64,000 nucleotides of DNA, taken from positions 4,981,606-5,045,605 of the forward strand of contig NC_063181.1 in assembly GCF_023159225.1 (NCBI RefSeq). Reading direction: 5' to 3'. How positions within the stretch are numbered: position 1 is the first letter of the stretch; each line of letters opens with the position of its first letter. Shown one piece after another: positions 1 through 11,760 of the stretch. Under the pieces are notes generated by a model. It was not told the origin of the DNA. It did not search any database and saw nothing but the letters and a program-made list of their open reading frames with translations. Position numbers and translations under genes: made by a program. This stretch comes from Perognathus longimembris pacificus (Eukaryota > Chordata > Mammalia > Rodentia > Heteromyidae).

Positions 1-777
1 CTTAATGTTTTTCTAAAAATGCATATGAATTTAGGTTTTAGCTAACTTCATATGAATTTAGTTTTTTGCTAAATACTATAAATTTTAATTATAACATTGT
101 AAATAAAGTTATAAAAACCCCTTTTCTAATTCTGAGTTAAGCACTGAGAATTAATTATGTACATGTTGTTTTACACTTTTCTCTATAATCATGAATTTAA
201 TAAAACAAAAAAGAGGAAAGTGATATAGGCTGCTTGACTTTCTCATCTTTTGTGTGAGAAGGAAACAAGGAAGTTCTCCTCTATAACTTTTCATACAAAG
301 TGTAGAATAAAGTCAATAAGGCATTTTTTTCCCAAAAGAGGTACTTAAAAAAAAAACAACAACATATAAAATGGCATATTTTACAATGATTTTTCTTAGC
401 ACTCATTGATAGGAAAAGTTCTTTCTGGGTCTGATGTGACAGTTAAGCTTGGTATCCAAAGTTCCAGAAGTTTCTTCTCACTGTCTACTTTGCTGTTACT
501 CCCTGGAGAAAATTTCTAAATTTCTCCCTACTTCTCACTGCTGAAGAAAATCTTTCTCCCCAAGTTTCAGCTACTCAAGACTAGCTATAACAGACAAAAG
601 AAACAAATTTACATATAACTAAAATAATTAAGAGGAAAAAAAAACACCCTAATCCTTTCCTGTAATAAAATAATTACATCGCATTAAAGAAGAAAAAGGC
701 TTTTTTGCCCCAGTCACATTATGTTCTGAGCTCCGCTTTATCAGGCTCTTTCCAGCTGCTGAATACCATTCTCCCTT

Positions 778-792
778 CCACTAGAGGGCGCT
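778..792 (+). promoter_or_regulatory. CTCF-type binding motif
   Basis: The sequence CCACTAGAGGGCGCT fits the CTCF core consensus (CCA-S-Y-AG-R-K-GGC-R-S) at all core positions. It is in non-repeat sequence inside an HMBOX1 intron. Occupancy is inferred from the motif only. Confidence 0.6.
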
Positions 793-1690
793 CCACCATA
801 ATCCAGACTTCTCAAAGTCTAATACTAATAACATGAATAAACATTTCTATCTTATTTTCCTCCCACTTCCTGTGGAGTGTGACAGTCCTCACCACTGACA
901 TCATCTTCATCTTTGGAAAGGTTGGATGCAATTTCTAACTGAAAGCATCTTTTCAGTCCACTTCAGGGGCTGCTTTGCTAGCTCCCCAAATCAGCAGCCC
1001 CCAGGTTCCATCTTTAATCATCTTTTCTCTATCACCCTTCCTCTACATGTATTGATGATCAACAATCATGACTTAAAGCATCATCAAATACAAGGATTTT
1101 CAGGGCACCAGATATTTCTTTCCAGCCACGGGCTGGGTGGCTGCAATGAGAATGTCTCGCGGATCCTCAGAAAGCTTACTTAATTTCTTATCTACATCCT
1201 CTATCTGCTCTTCTTGTGTATCCTATCTCTGTTTCACATTCACTCTACCTTTTGCCTAACTCTTACACGCTTACTGAAACCAACCACCTTTTCTTGCCAC
1301 AATTCTTCTGTTCTCTCTAATTCTTATTCCTACAGTGTGGATTCTTAGCCAGGACAACTGAAAAACCTTTGATGAAAAGAGCATCCATCTAAAGTATAAA
1401 ATCTTCATGAATAGCTCCTTTTAAATTAGTGGATGGTTTAACAATTGAAAAGTGAAATATCAAATAATTTTCTGTAATTTACCCTCAATAATGCAGTTAC
1501 ATTAATTTTTCCCTCCCTCCCTTTGTCTCATGCAAAATGTCTTGAAATAGTTATTAAACTTCTTGATATGAATGGTTAAAAATTACAGTACCCAGAAAAT
1601 AGTGTATATTATATATGTATATATATTTACAGTAATAATACCCTTTATGTACTAACATGGGATAATTTCCGCGTTAACAAATCTAAGTTT

Positions 1691-1912
1691 AGCTAGGCAT
1701 TGGTGGCTCAAACCAGTGAGCTACTCAAGAAGCTGAAATTCAGTGGCTCACAGTTCAAAGCCAGCCTGGGCAAAAAAGTCCATGAGACTCCATTTACAAA
1801 TGAACTAGCAAAAAGCAGGGCTTTCAGCATACACAGCTCAAGTGGTAGTGTCAGTGGACTAAGCAAGAAAGCATGAGGCTCCAAGTTCAAATGCCAGTAT
1901 CACATTTTTAAA
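1691..1912 (+). mobile_element. B1-headed composite SINE, diverged
   Basis: A B1/Alu-like head (GGTGGCTCA near the start, then a gagctactcaagaagctgaa block) is followed by the shared right unit with CTCAAGTGGTAG (A-box-like) and GTTCAAATGCC (B-box-like). It is an old, diverged copy. Confidence 0.7.
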
Positions 1913-2159
1913 AGGCTAGACACAATGCTGCTCAAGGCACATCACTATCTTCCATAAAGGAGGAAAAGAGCTACTCATATATGTGTATTTGCTTATAAAT
2001 GCATAAAATACCTTTGAAGAAACTAGTATGTATCTGTCTCAGGAAGAAGGACAACAATTGAAAGACAGGAAGAGGCAATTCAGCATCATATACCCTTGTG
2101 AAAGAATTTCCGAAATCGGAACCACAGGAATATGTGTTCTAATAAAATAAATTTAAGTC

Positions 2160-2270
2160 AAGGATTACACACTGGAGCCTGAGGCAGTAAGATCTTCTGA
2201 GTTCAGAAATTCAAAACTATCCTTGGCAATATAGTGAGATCCGCCACCCCCCGCACATAAATAAAAGGTA
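2160..2270 (+). mobile_element. B1-like SINE fragment
   Basis: It has a GAGGCAGTAAGATC core, a TTCAAAACTA segment and an ATAGTGAGATCC end, as in a worn B1 element. Confidence 0.5.
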
Positions 2271-2559
2271 AACTTGTTTTTTATTTTATTTCAGTAAGCT
2301 TATTATTATTATCCAGCACAATAAAAATTGTGGTTAACTTTCTTAGTCTCAGGAAACTTAGTTTCACAAAGGTAGACTTGGGGAGAGATGAATGGGCCAT
2401 GGCTGCTTGGTGAAAATTAAGCAGTTGTAATGGTTGACAGGTGATCAATAGAAAAACTTCTGTCAAAGGCTTTTACTATGGGCCATGTGGATTTCACCTA
2501 AGCTAGCTCATTTACTAACCCACTCAAGAGCTGGTTTAGAATCTGGAAGAGCGGTGTAT

Positions 2560-2665
2560 ACTGGCAGTCCTAGCCACTCAAGAAGCTGAGGCAGTAGGAT
2601 CGCTTTGGGCACAGTGCTCAAAGGGCCATCCCAAGTTACACGGCAAGATTCCATCTTAAACAGAA
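2560..2665 (+). mobile_element. B1-like SINE fragment
   Basis: It reads as a diverged B1: CCTAGCCACTCAAGAAG, then GAGGCAGTAGGATCG, then CAAGATTCCATCT. Confidence 0.5.
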
Positions 2666-2849
2666 GAACACTCTTCTGTAGGTACCGCTATTACCAGTTT
2701 CCTGAAGAGGAAGCAAGTAAAATCAGTAAGCAAATAAGCAAGTGAAATCAGACTTTGAACCCAGGCAGTCCATCCTTGAGTCATGCTCTTGAACAACGTA
2801 TTACACGTCCTGCCTATATTGAATTGTTCTGTTGAAAAGCACTGCTGGC

Positions 2850-3015
2850 TTTGAAGCAAAACAAGTAACAACCAGCTGTATGACTATGGGCAAATTACTT
2901 AACCTGTTTTAGCCTCAGTGCTCTCATCTGTAACTGAGGAAGTTAACACCTGCTTCTCAAATATATAACACAGTTAACACAGCATCTAGCACTTGGTAAG
3001 TGTTAAATAAATTAT
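2850..3015 (+). mobile_element. MIR-type ancient SINE
   Basis: It shows the typical MIR order: TGGGCAAATTACTTAACC, then CCTCAGTGCTCTCATCTG, then a run ending near AGCACTTGGTAAGTG. Confidence 0.7.
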
Positions 3016-3197
3016 AGGTAAAAATAAAAGCTCTCAGTCTCAAAGAAAAAAAAATCTCAGCTAAAGGCTGTGCATTAGTAAAAAGCAAAGCCATGAGCTG
3101 TCTATAACTCACTTTGATGGCTATATGTATAATGATAAAGCTAAACCAAAGACTGAGAAAAATGGTCACACAATGGTGTGAAAGATATTCTTCAGCC

Positions 3198-3425
3198 AAG
3201 GGCTGGTGGCTCGAGCCTGCAATCCCAGCTACTAAGGGGGCTGAGATCTGGGGATCACTGTTCAAAAGCCAACCCGGGCAGGAAAGTCCATGAGACTCTT
3301 TTCCCCAATCAAATGGCCAATAAGCCGGAAATAGAGCTGGGGTCAAGTAGAGAGTTAGCCTTGAGCAAAAAAAAGCTCAGGAACAGCACTCAGACCCTGA
3401 GTTCAAAACCCAGGTTTAGTGTGCA
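3198..3425 (+). mobile_element. B1-headed composite SINE
   Basis: The head GGCTGGTGGCTCGAGCC and the shared right unit (TAGCCTTGAGC, then CCCTGAGTTCAAAACC) are intact. The tail grades into a short purine/CA-rich stretch. Confidence 0.75.
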
Positions 3426-3678
3426 TGCGTGCGCGTACACACACACCTGTTATAAAACATGAAAAACAAACAGAATTACTTAATGTATAAAGTGTCATAT
3501 CTATAAGTTTTTTAAAGGCATTTACTCTGTTGAGAGCCTTCTGCAGGAAGCTATAATATTGACTAAAGACTCACATGGGCTATTGTTCTACTTCAAGTTT
3601 TGCTACTTAATTAGCTATCCTCCCTCGTATTTTCTTCCTAGATTATAGAAATGGATTTTGGAAATGGATTCCTGTTAG

Positions 3679-3898
3679 TTTTTTTGTTTTTTGTTTTTTT
3701 TTGGCCAGTCCTGGGCCTTGGACTCGGGGCCTGAGCACTGTCCCTGGCTTCCTTTTTGCTCAAGGCTGGCACTCTGCCACTTGAGCCACAGCGCCACTTC
3801 TGGCCGTTTTCTGTATATGTGGTGCTGGGGAATCGAACCCAGGGCCTCATGTATATACAAGGCAAGCTCTCTCGCCACTAGGCCATATCCCCAGCCCC
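3679..3898 (-). mobile_element. ID-dimer SINE (minus), with target duplication
   Basis: Read on the minus strand it starts GGGGCTGGGGATATGGCC, has two tRNA-like units and ends in a T-rich tail on the plus strand. It is flanked by TCCTGTTAG at 3,670-3,678 and again at 3,899-3,907, the direct repeat expected of L1-driven insertion. Confidence 0.88.
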
Positions 3899-4184
3899 TC
3901 CTGTTAGCTTTTTTGGGAGGGACAGTAGTAAGAGTTTATTCTCAGGGCCTTTATATGGAGTCTAGTGAACTTTTCTGACCAGGCTGGCCTTGAACTAAGA
4001 TCTTTAGATCTCAGTCTTCCAAATAGCTAGGATTATAAACGTGAACTACTAAACTCCTGTTGGCTTTTTAACATAAGAAAACTTGAATTCTATCAGAAAT
4101 AATTTACTGAACAAGCAAAGGAGCATTACAAGTTAGGTACAGGATTTTCTCCACAAGCTTGGGAAATAAGATTTAAGTAGAACT

Positions 4185-4262
4185 CAAGGAGAGGCCTAAC
4201 AGGTAGAGCACTTGCCTAGCAGGCACAAAGCCCTGAGTTTAATGCGCAGGCCTAGAGGAAAA
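4185..4262 (+). mobile_element. ID-like SINE monomer
   Basis: AGGTAGAGCACTTGCCTAGC followed by AAAGCCCTGAGTTTAATGC matches an ID/tRNA-Ala-like unit without the right half. Confidence 0.55.
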
Positions 4263-4910
4263 AAGAGAGTTGAGGAGAAATAAAAATAGAAAATTACTGG
4301 CTGAGGGAAAAACACATCCATATTTAACCTTTATAAGTGATTGAAAAGCCTTATGGCAGAGTAAAATTAGTTTAAATGCAGTTCCTACTTTAAATACCGG
4401 TGGAAGAGCTGGATCTCATTTTATACTTGACAACCTATCTAACTTTCACACTAAAGACAGAAAATTCTGTGCATTACATTTGAGATGATAAAAGGCCCAT
4501 CCCTTCAGGACACATGAATTTCAATCATCATAGAGAACTGATTTTCTACCAACAACCGAGTATCTTCAAAAATTATATTCACTCCAATTTCTCACTTAGC
4601 TGTCGCCAGAGTGAGAAAATATGAGCAATCAGATGTGAAGGCTGTATTTTTCCTAAGGAAGTGAGGAGAGGAAGTAACATCAAGTTGTAAGGTTTACAAG
4701 AAAACAGTTTGCCTACAAGGTGAAGAAGATAGAAAAAAATGATATAGAAAGAATAGAATAACCAGAGGAAGACATCTGTTTATATTCCCTAAGAGCTAAA
4801 AGACTACAGAAAATCACAAAGGCACTGTGTGAAAATAGTTCTAACATTGATACATGAAGTTCCTTCAGAGAAAATGCTGAAAGTTTCTCTTAACAAAAAC
4901 ATAACTATAC

Positions 4911-5140
4911 TGGGGTGCCAGTGGTTCATGCCTATCATCCTAGCTACTCAGGAGGCTGAGCTCTGAGGATCGAGATTCAAAGCCAGCCTGGGCAGGAAAG
5001 TCTGTGAGATTCTGATCTCCAATTAAGTACCAGAAAACCAAAAGTGGTGCTGTAGCTCAAAGTGGTAGAACACTAGCCTTGAGTGAAAGAGCTCAGGGAC
5101 AGCACTCAAGCCCTGAGAGTTCAGCCCTATGACTGACAAA
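4911..5140 (+). mobile_element. B1-headed composite SINE
   Basis: The head is GGTGCCAGTGGTTCATGCC and the right unit contains AAAGTGGTAGAACACTAGCC. There is an A-rich tail. Confidence 0.75.
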
Positions 5141-5439
5141 GAAAGGAAAAAAAAATATAACTGCACAGAGATAATAGCCTTCAAATTGGAGATCTACATA
5201 AAATCCATCAGGTAAGAACTGATTTTTTAAAATAGTATTAAATTAGCAAAATTATTTCTGACCGTATCACAGGATAATCAGTCTATGATTTATGCTCCAC
5301 CAATATTAGCTCTCTAATGTAAAAATAAATTCTATAAATTTAACAATTAAAAAGATGGAGTACATTGCATGCACGAATGGAAATGTCATAATGGAGTTAA
5401 CGACACATGATGCTGGATTTCCAGAACTGACCATCTCAT

Positions 5440-5680
5440 GCCTGCAGATCTCAATAAAAGCTTAAAGGCCTGGGACCTCTAGCGATTCTCTTTCTCCAGC
5501 CTTCCTGACTGATCTGAGGGTGCACTTTTGCTTTGCTTTGCATTAATTAACTTGCTCCTGCTTGTATCCTCTGTGCCTATCCTTGAGTTCTTTCCTTGGT
5601 GAGACCAAGAACTTTCTGGCTCCAAGACCCAATTAGCCCAAAGAAGGTTCATTGATTTTAACAAGTCAATCACTCTGGAT
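5440..5680 (+). mobile_element. ERV1-like LTR, 3' part
   Basis: A polyadenylation signal (CAATAAAAGC at about 5,451) is followed by a CT-rich R/U5-like stretch with CTTTGCTTTGCATTAA and TTTCCTTGGTGAGACCAAG. This layout is familiar from class I LTRs. The 5' end is not defined. Confidence 0.5.
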
Positions 5681-5807
5681 TTTGATAGCTGACGAGGCTG
5701 TGAATAAGAGGTAAAGTATAAAGTATATAGGAAACCTCTGAAATTTCTGTTCAGTTTTGCTGGGAACCAAAAACTGCTTTAGACAATAAAATTCATTTTT
5801 TTAGGCT

Positions 5808-5886
5808 TTTTTTTTTCTTCTGGTGCTGGAACTCAGGGCTTTGTATTTGCTAGGCAAGTTCTTCCACCTAGCTAAATCCACAATCC
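5808..5886 (-). mobile_element. ID-like SINE monomer (minus)
   Basis: GGTGCTGGAACTCAGGGC then TTGCTAGGCAAGTTCTTCC is the reverse of an ID unit; no right half is present. Confidence 0.5.
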
Positions 5887-5904
5887 TGGAAGTTCTTCTT
5901 TTTG

Positions 5905-6108
5905 GGGGGAGAGCACAGTCCTGGGGCTTGAAATCAGGGCCTGGTCACTGTCCCTGGCTTCTTTTTGCTTAAGATTAGCACTCTACCACTTGAGCCACAG
6001 TGCCACTTCCGGCCTTTTCTGTATATGTGGTGCTAACTAAGCAAATCCAACCCAGGGCTTCCTGCATGCTTGCAAGGGCTCTACCACTGGGCCACATTCC
6101 CAGCCCCT
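5905..6108 (-). mobile_element. ID-dimer SINE (minus)
   Basis: It is a full two-unit element with CCTGGAAGTTC on the left flank and again just after it at 6,105-6,115, which suggests a target duplication. It sits directly beside another copy. Confidence 0.8.
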
Positions 6109-6119
6109 GGAAGTTCATT

Positions 6120-6329
6120 TTTTTTTTGGGGGGGGGGGATGCTAGTTCTGGGGCTTGAACTCAGGACCTGAGCACTGTCCGTGGCTTCTTTTTGCGCAAG
6201 GCTAGCACTCTACCACTTGAGCCACAGTGCCACTTCCAGCTTTTTCTATATATGTGGTGCTGAGGAATCGAACCCAGGACTTCATGTATACGAGGTGAGT
6301 ACTTTACCACTAGGCCATATTCCCAGCCA
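6120..6329 (-). mobile_element. ID-dimer SINE (minus), adjacent copy
   Basis: It is flanked by GGAAGTTCATTTTTTT and GGAAGCTCATTTTTTT (one mismatch). It therefore landed next to the 5,905-6,108 copy as a separate insertion. Confidence 0.82.
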
Positions 6330-6639
6330 GGAAGCTCATTTTTTTATAAAAGTATACTGACACTTCAATTTTTAACATCTGGGCCAAACTTTTCTGATTA
6401 GGGAAGAGATCAATACAATAATTCCTTGTAAAGAAGTTAATATATTGCATATTAATATTTTCATCTTTCATTTTGAAGACAAAAAGGAAAGATGTTTGAA
6501 TATAGTTACAACGCTTCTGAAACCATTTCAGAACGTGTTAGGAATGGTAGTTATTAGATAATGGTAACATACCTATCTGCTGAGTGTACTTCCAGTTTAA
6601 AAGCACAGAATCCACAACTAGAAAATATACTTGTAGAAA

Positions 6640-6958
6640 TAAATTCCTAGGGCCTCCTCATCTTCAGTATTGAGGGGTGGGGCCTTTAGAAGGTGACTAA
6701 ATCATGTGGGCAGAACATTCATGAATAGAGTTTGTACTCTAAGAGGCTCAAGATACACTCCAAATCTCTTTTACCATGTGAAAACACAGCAAAAAGGAGA
6801 AGGAGAAAGCAGGCTGTCACCTGACTCCTGATCTGCATTCCTCTCAGACTTCTAGATCCTCAGAACTGTGAAAAATAAATGTCTCCTGCTCCTAAGCTAC
6901 CTACTCTATATAGTATTCGGCTACCGCTGCCAGCCTGAATGGACTAAGACAGAAACCA
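6640..6958 (+). mobile_element. ERVL-MaLR (MST/MLT1-type) LTR
   Basis: The order of motifs is that of MaLR LTRs: GGGTGGGGCCTTTAGAAGG, CATGTGAAAACACAGC, CCTCAGAACTGTGAAAAATAA (signal AATAAA), and a terminal CCTGAATGGACTAAGACA. It is old and non-autonomous. Confidence 0.75.
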
Positions 6959-7289
6959 ACTGGTCAAAGCTCTTCATCTTCTTAACTAAGAAAAATGAGG
7001 GTCTGGCTCACAAGGCAATTTTAATAGAACAGAGATGAGAACCTTGGAATTTTGCTGCTTTTCCAATATATCCTACTGAAATTTAAGAAAGCAAAATGGT
7101 GATACATTTTTTAAAATTAGAGATGCTAAATGTGTCTTTCTTTTCCATGTATTTATCTTTTTAAGAGTACATGAATCCAATTTGTGTATTTCTTTGGCTG
7201 ATAAGCACTCATCAACCTCTGCCCATTTGCTCATTTAATCCTCATGCCTGGATTCTCCCAGAAGTCAGTAATTTAAAAAAAAAAAAAGA

Positions 7290-7445
7290 TTTTTAAAATA
7301 CGGTTTATTTACTTATTTGGCTGTCTTTTTTACTTTTATCTTCAAATGGTTGTACAAGGGGGGGAGTTCAATTTAACATGTCTATTTATGTGTATAGTAT
7401 ATCTTGATCTGAGTCATCCTTTCCATTGCTCTCCCCCAACAGAGC
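7290..7445 (-). repeat. Possible diverged copy of the unnamed dispersed repeat
   Basis: GTTGTACAAGGGGGGAG with flanking TTTATT and a GTATATCTTGAT stretch resembles the minus-strand copy at 33,165-33,285. Similarity is weak. Confidence 0.3.
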
Positions 7446-8399
7446 CTGTTTTAAGAATTCTGAAGCAGCTCAGGATAACATTTTACTCTGAAAGTGAATA
7501 TAGGATGCATCCGTTTACTTTATAAAGTAAAAGCTCTGCTCACCAGCCTACCATTGTTGGTGAGAATTTAGCATCCTGGCCAACCTCTCACAGAGGTAAA
7601 AACCCACCCCTGGTGGGAGCAGCTGTGACTGCAAAGGAGCTACAAATAGCATGCTGGGAAATCTGCAGGCACTGTTATTATATCCTGTTTATACTGTCAT
7701 TTTTCCTATCAGTAGGATATTATTTATACAGACCTCACCCATGAACTTCTTGTTTATCTTATTATAGAAATCCTCCAGATCTATAAAAAGAAATCTTGGT
7801 ATTTGTTTCTGGAACAGCACATGTGTTATAATTTTGTACCTCACTACACTTTTTTTATTTAGCATTTTCTGCTATTATGCACCATTTGTTCCCATGTTTA
7901 TTGCAAGCATAGTTTCACATATCAGAGTTGAACTTTTTTAAATGACTTTAAGAGAAACTGTTTCGGAACAAGATTTTGGAACCTTATATCCTAAACTTTA
8001 CTACTATTGGATAGATTTCATCAGGTAGATATTCTCGTAAGTATACTTGACTTCCTTGTTAAAAGGCACAAAACTGCTTATATACGAATCAAATACACTA
8101 AGGAATAAGTGCTTGGTGACCACAAGACTTTATGACCGAGACTTACTCTGTCGTAGGTAAATAATTATGAGAGCCAGCCTTTACTTAGGTTTCACTAATT
8201 CACTTCAATCTAGTAGGATCTTTTCTCTGCTATGGTAAGTTCTGTTCTGTTCATGTAATGGCTGGACAGGACAGGAGGAAAATGTAACATAGTAATATAT
8301 GAGAAATGTGGATTCAATAAGTTGACTAACAGAACAATTAATCAAGCTGGTTATCCATAGTCTCATTCTCCTACTTTGAAGATCAGGGAAAAAAGGCAA

Positions 8400-8645
8400 G
8401 GCAGGCACAGGGGATCGCCTGCAATCCTAGCAACTCAGGAGGTAGAGACTGGAAAGACTGCAGTTTGGGTATGGCAGTGTGGCCCCTGCTATGTGAGAAT
8501 GTAGCAAGAATCTGGCTTGAGGCTGACCTTGCCAGAAATATAACTTTAAAAAAGCAAAAGTGGGCTGGAGTATGGGTCAAGTGATAAAGCACTTGCCTAG
8601 CAAGCACAAGGCTCCAACCCTAGGAATACCATCACCATCACCAAA
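8400..8645 (+). mobile_element. B1-like plus ID-like SINE pair
   Basis: A B1-like part (GCAATCCTAGCAACTCAGG) is followed by an ID-like part (AAGCACTTGCCTAGCAAGC), an arrangement distinct from the common composite. Confidence 0.6.
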
Positions 8646-8749
8646 GGAAAAAAGAGCAAAATGAAATATTTTATGAGCAACACTTCATGAAATGAACAAT
8701 TATTCCTGGAGAAATCACACCGGAAAATTTTTTCAGAAATACAGCTGCC

Positions 8750-8974
8750 CGGCTGGGAATATGGCCTAGTGGCAAGAGCGCCTGCCTTATATACATGAAG
8801 CCCTGGGTTTGATTCCCCAGCACCACATATATAGAAAATGGCCAGAAGAGGTGCTATGGTTCAAGTGGCAGAGTGCTAGCCTTGAGCAAAAAGAAGCCAG
8901 GGACGGTGCTCAAGCCCTGAGTCCAAGGCCCAGGACTGGCAAAAAAAAAAAAAAAGAAAGAAAGAAAGAAAGAA
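8750..8974 (+). mobile_element. ID-dimer SINE
   Basis: A complete dimer, ending in an A run that has begun to turn into an AAAG microsatellite. Confidence 0.85.
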
Positions 8975-8978
8975 ATAC

Positions 8979-9175
8979 AGCTGCCAGTGGCTCATGCCTG
9001 TCACCCTAGCTACTCAGGAAGCTGAGATTTGAGAGGATCACGGTTGAAGCCAGCCCAGGTGATTCTCATCTCCAATTAACTACTCAAAAACCAAACAAAC
9101 AAACACAGAAGTAAAGTGCTAGCCCTGAACAATACCATTCAGACAGAGCTCAGATAATGAGTTCAAGTCCCAGGG
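8979..9175 (+). mobile_element. B1-headed composite SINE
   Basis: CCAGTGGCTCATGCCTGTC opens the head; a shortened right unit ends at GTTCAAGTCCCAGG. The tail passes straight into the CA-rich repeat that follows. Confidence 0.72.
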
Positions 9176-9177
9176 GA

Positions 9178-9241
9178 CGGACACGGACACACGGACACAC
9201 ACACACACTCAGGGACACACACATACACACACACACACGAA
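9178..9241. repeat. CA-rich microsatellite
   Basis: Imperfect (GGACACAC) and (CA) units directly follow a SINE 3' end. Confidence 0.85.
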
Positions 9242-10044
9242 AGAAATACAGTTTGTGGTAACTGCACCAATACTCCCTTTATACCACAAAGCAGCTCGGT
9301 AAATATGAAATGTTCAGAACATGTTCAATGGTAGACTACCTGTGTATGTGTAAGAAAAGGTCACTATACTGAAGAACATTATTCTAAGATATACTGCAAA
9401 AATGAGCACCGATGACACTTAGAATCAGCAGGATTTGATAAGGCTATGACTAGGATGCCAAAGGTTTCCTAGGTAGGCCTTCTACCAAGAATTGGAAGCA
9501 TCCAAGAAAGCAGAATTCCAGACATTACAAATACTTGGATGACAACAGAAAAGAAAGTAAAGTCTCATTACAAGGAATTTCATTTTTGAGACAACAGAAC
9601 CACCAAGGAAGTGCCCATGGAAGGACAAAGCCAAACTTCTGGAGTAGAAATGAAGAGGAAGAACAAGTTAGGGTAAGGCTAAAATGGGGGAAGTTTTAAA
9701 GAAGTTTCAAACACTACCAAACCATGAAATTTTGGTAGCCAAGGATGGTCCATGTGATACAGCAGATAATAATTGTCATAATATAGTTGCAACTCTAGCT
9801 TTCAAAAACAGAGATTACCACTCAGCGAGGCAGTGTTAACCACCACCAACCCACTGACATGAATGTCTGGAAACTTGACCTATCTCCTAAATTGACTTCT
9901 TAAACCTAATTTACTTGGGAATCTGGCCTAATGGATATTCTGTCTCAGAGATACCTCAGAAGAGGTACTGTGTATTTTTATATTTCTAGCAAGTAGCTAG
10001 ATGACTCCAACACTGCTCTGTGTATGTGTGTGCATTGTTTTAAG

Positions 10045-10255
10045 GTTTTTTTGCCTGTACCATGGTTTGAGCGCAAGGCCTCATTTTGCCTGCTCACAGC
10101 TGGTACTCTATCATCTGAGCCATGCCTCCAGCCTTGCTTTTTTGCTAACTACCTGGAAATTGAATTTTGTTGGCTTTTATACCTGGGTTGGCTTCAAATT
10201 GAACAATCCTCTGATCTCAGCCTTCTGAACAGCTAGAATCACAGGCATAAGCTAC
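10045..10255 (-). mobile_element. B1-headed composite SINE (minus), diverged
   Basis: GAGCGCAAGGCCTCATTTTGC and CTATCATCTGAGCCATGCC are the reverse of the right unit; CTGATCTCAGCCTTCTGAAC is the reverse of the B1 head. Confidence 0.6.
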
Positions 10256-10344
10256 TTATAGAATGGCAATACTTGGTGTATAATGTTTGACCCATTATGG
10301 TATAGCTAGTGTTTTTAGATATGCTTTACAAATACTTATCCCCA

Positions 10345-10580
10345 GCCAGGTGCCAGTGGCTCAAATCTGTAATCCTAGCTACCCATGAGGCTGAGATCTG
10401 AGGATTGCAGTTCAAAGCCAGCCCAGGCAGAAAAGTTCCCAAGAGACTCTTATCAGCAATTAAACACTTTAAAAACTGGAAGTGGTGCTGTGGCTCAAAG
10501 TGGTAGAGAGTTAGCCTTGAGTGAAAGAGCTTAGGGTCAAAGCCCAGGCCCAGTTCAAGCCCCACAACCTACCTAAAAAA
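10345..10580 (+). mobile_element. B1-headed composite SINE
   Basis: It is near full length: CAGGTGCCAGTGGCTCA head, GACTCTTATCAGCAATTAA linker, and GTGGTAGAGAGTTAGCC in the right unit. Confidence 0.75.
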
Positions 10581-10636
10581 GGAGGAGAGAAAACAAAGAA
10601 AAGAGAAAGAAAGGAGGGAGGGACTTATCCCCACTG

Positions 10637-10735
10637 GTGGTTTTTGAGACAAGGCTGTTATGCAGCCCACGTGGGCCTCAAACTCATGATCCACCTGCTT
10701 CACTAGGACCACAAGTGCATATCACCATGCTTAAC
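10637..10735 (-). mobile_element. B1-like SINE (minus)
   Basis: TTTTTGAGACAAGGCTGTTA and CCTCAAACTCATGATCC are the usual reverse reading of B1. Confidence 0.65.
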
Positions 10736-10922
10736 TAAAACACTTTACAAAGGCATTTTGTAATTCTGATTGGGTTTCAAAGCCACTATTTTAAAAGTTG
10801 AAGATGATTCTAGATTCACTGTATTCAACATACTTAAAAATCTTCCCACCTGAAGAAAATCAGTTTTCTCATTACGAGTGTTCTCACATCTTAACACTAA
10901 AGTGTTGTCTCCTTTTACTCAG

Positions 10923-11078
10923 GCTTGCAAACTAAAAGATGATCTTACGTCTAGTCTGAAGTGCAAAAAGAAGATATCCTCTTTCCTAGCCTACCAATCA
11001 GTAAGTTACAATAAAAATCTGTATAATTTGGCCCTACATGGTCTTAAACATCATAACTTGGTCCTTGAAGATAAAAAG
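10923..11078 (+). other. Candidate orphan exon, antisense to HMBOX1
   Basis: A 156-bp open stretch (52 codons, phase 0 at both ends) is bounded by TCTCCTTTTACTCAG on the left and AAAAAG|GTAAGTAA on the right, which are good acceptor and donor sites on the plus strand. CTTAAC upstream could serve as a branch point. I do not recognise the lysine-rich translation and no partner exon is visible. It may be chance, or part of an old inserted gene fragment. Confidence 0.25.
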
Positions 11079-11297
11079 GTAAGTAATTTGTTTCACATAT
11101 TTTACTAACACCTACAGAGCACAATTAAAGTCACACACCTTTCTTTGGCTTAAGACTTCTATACTGACGGACATGTCTTAAGAGTCACCGTCCAGAAGTG
11201 TCCTTTATAAAATGTGTTATTTGTGTAATATGTTTTATACATATACATATGCATACACACGAAAGATTGGCTGGCCTTAGGTATATGATATAAATTT

Positions 11298-11497
11298 TTT
11301 TTTTGGCCAGTCCTGGGCCTTGGACTCAGGGCCTGAGCACTGTCCCTGGCTTCCTTTTGCTCAAGGCTAGCACTCTGCCACTTGAGCCACAGCGCCACTT
11401 CTGGCCATTTTCTGCATATGTGGTGCTGGGGAATTGAACCCAGGGCCTCATGTATATGAGGCAAGCTCTCTTGCCACTAGGCCATATCCCTAGCCCC
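11298..11497 (-). mobile_element. ID-dimer SINE (minus), with target duplication
   Basis: The flanks share TATGATATAAA (from about 11,284 and 11,498). It is intact over both tRNA-like units. Confidence 0.85.
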
Positions 11498-11649
11498 TAT
11501 GATATAAAATTTAACACTTCTAAAACTTGTTTCATTTTTTACTTAATGAATGGATAGTAATAATCTTTTAGATGAAATAGTTTTAATACATATCAATGCT
11601 TACAGAACAGGAAGAATATCTTATAATTGAAGGTACTATTGAAGATAAA

Positions 11650-11760
11650 ATACAAGTATTTTCATGATGGAAGGATGAAAACTGAGGCATAGAGGCTAAA
11701 ACACCCCAAATCACATAGCTTGCAAATGACATTTGTTTTTAAAGTGGAGAATCAATTTTT
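11650..11760 (+). mobile_element. MIR-type ancient SINE
   Basis: AACTGAGGCATAGAGGCTAAA followed by CAAATCACATAGCTTGCAAA is the conserved central part of MIR. Confidence 0.7.

Noticed and set aside
9178..9241. Regular repeats that might suggest a CRISPR array
   Set aside because: It is a CA microsatellite with no spacers; nothing in the window has repeat-spacer structure.
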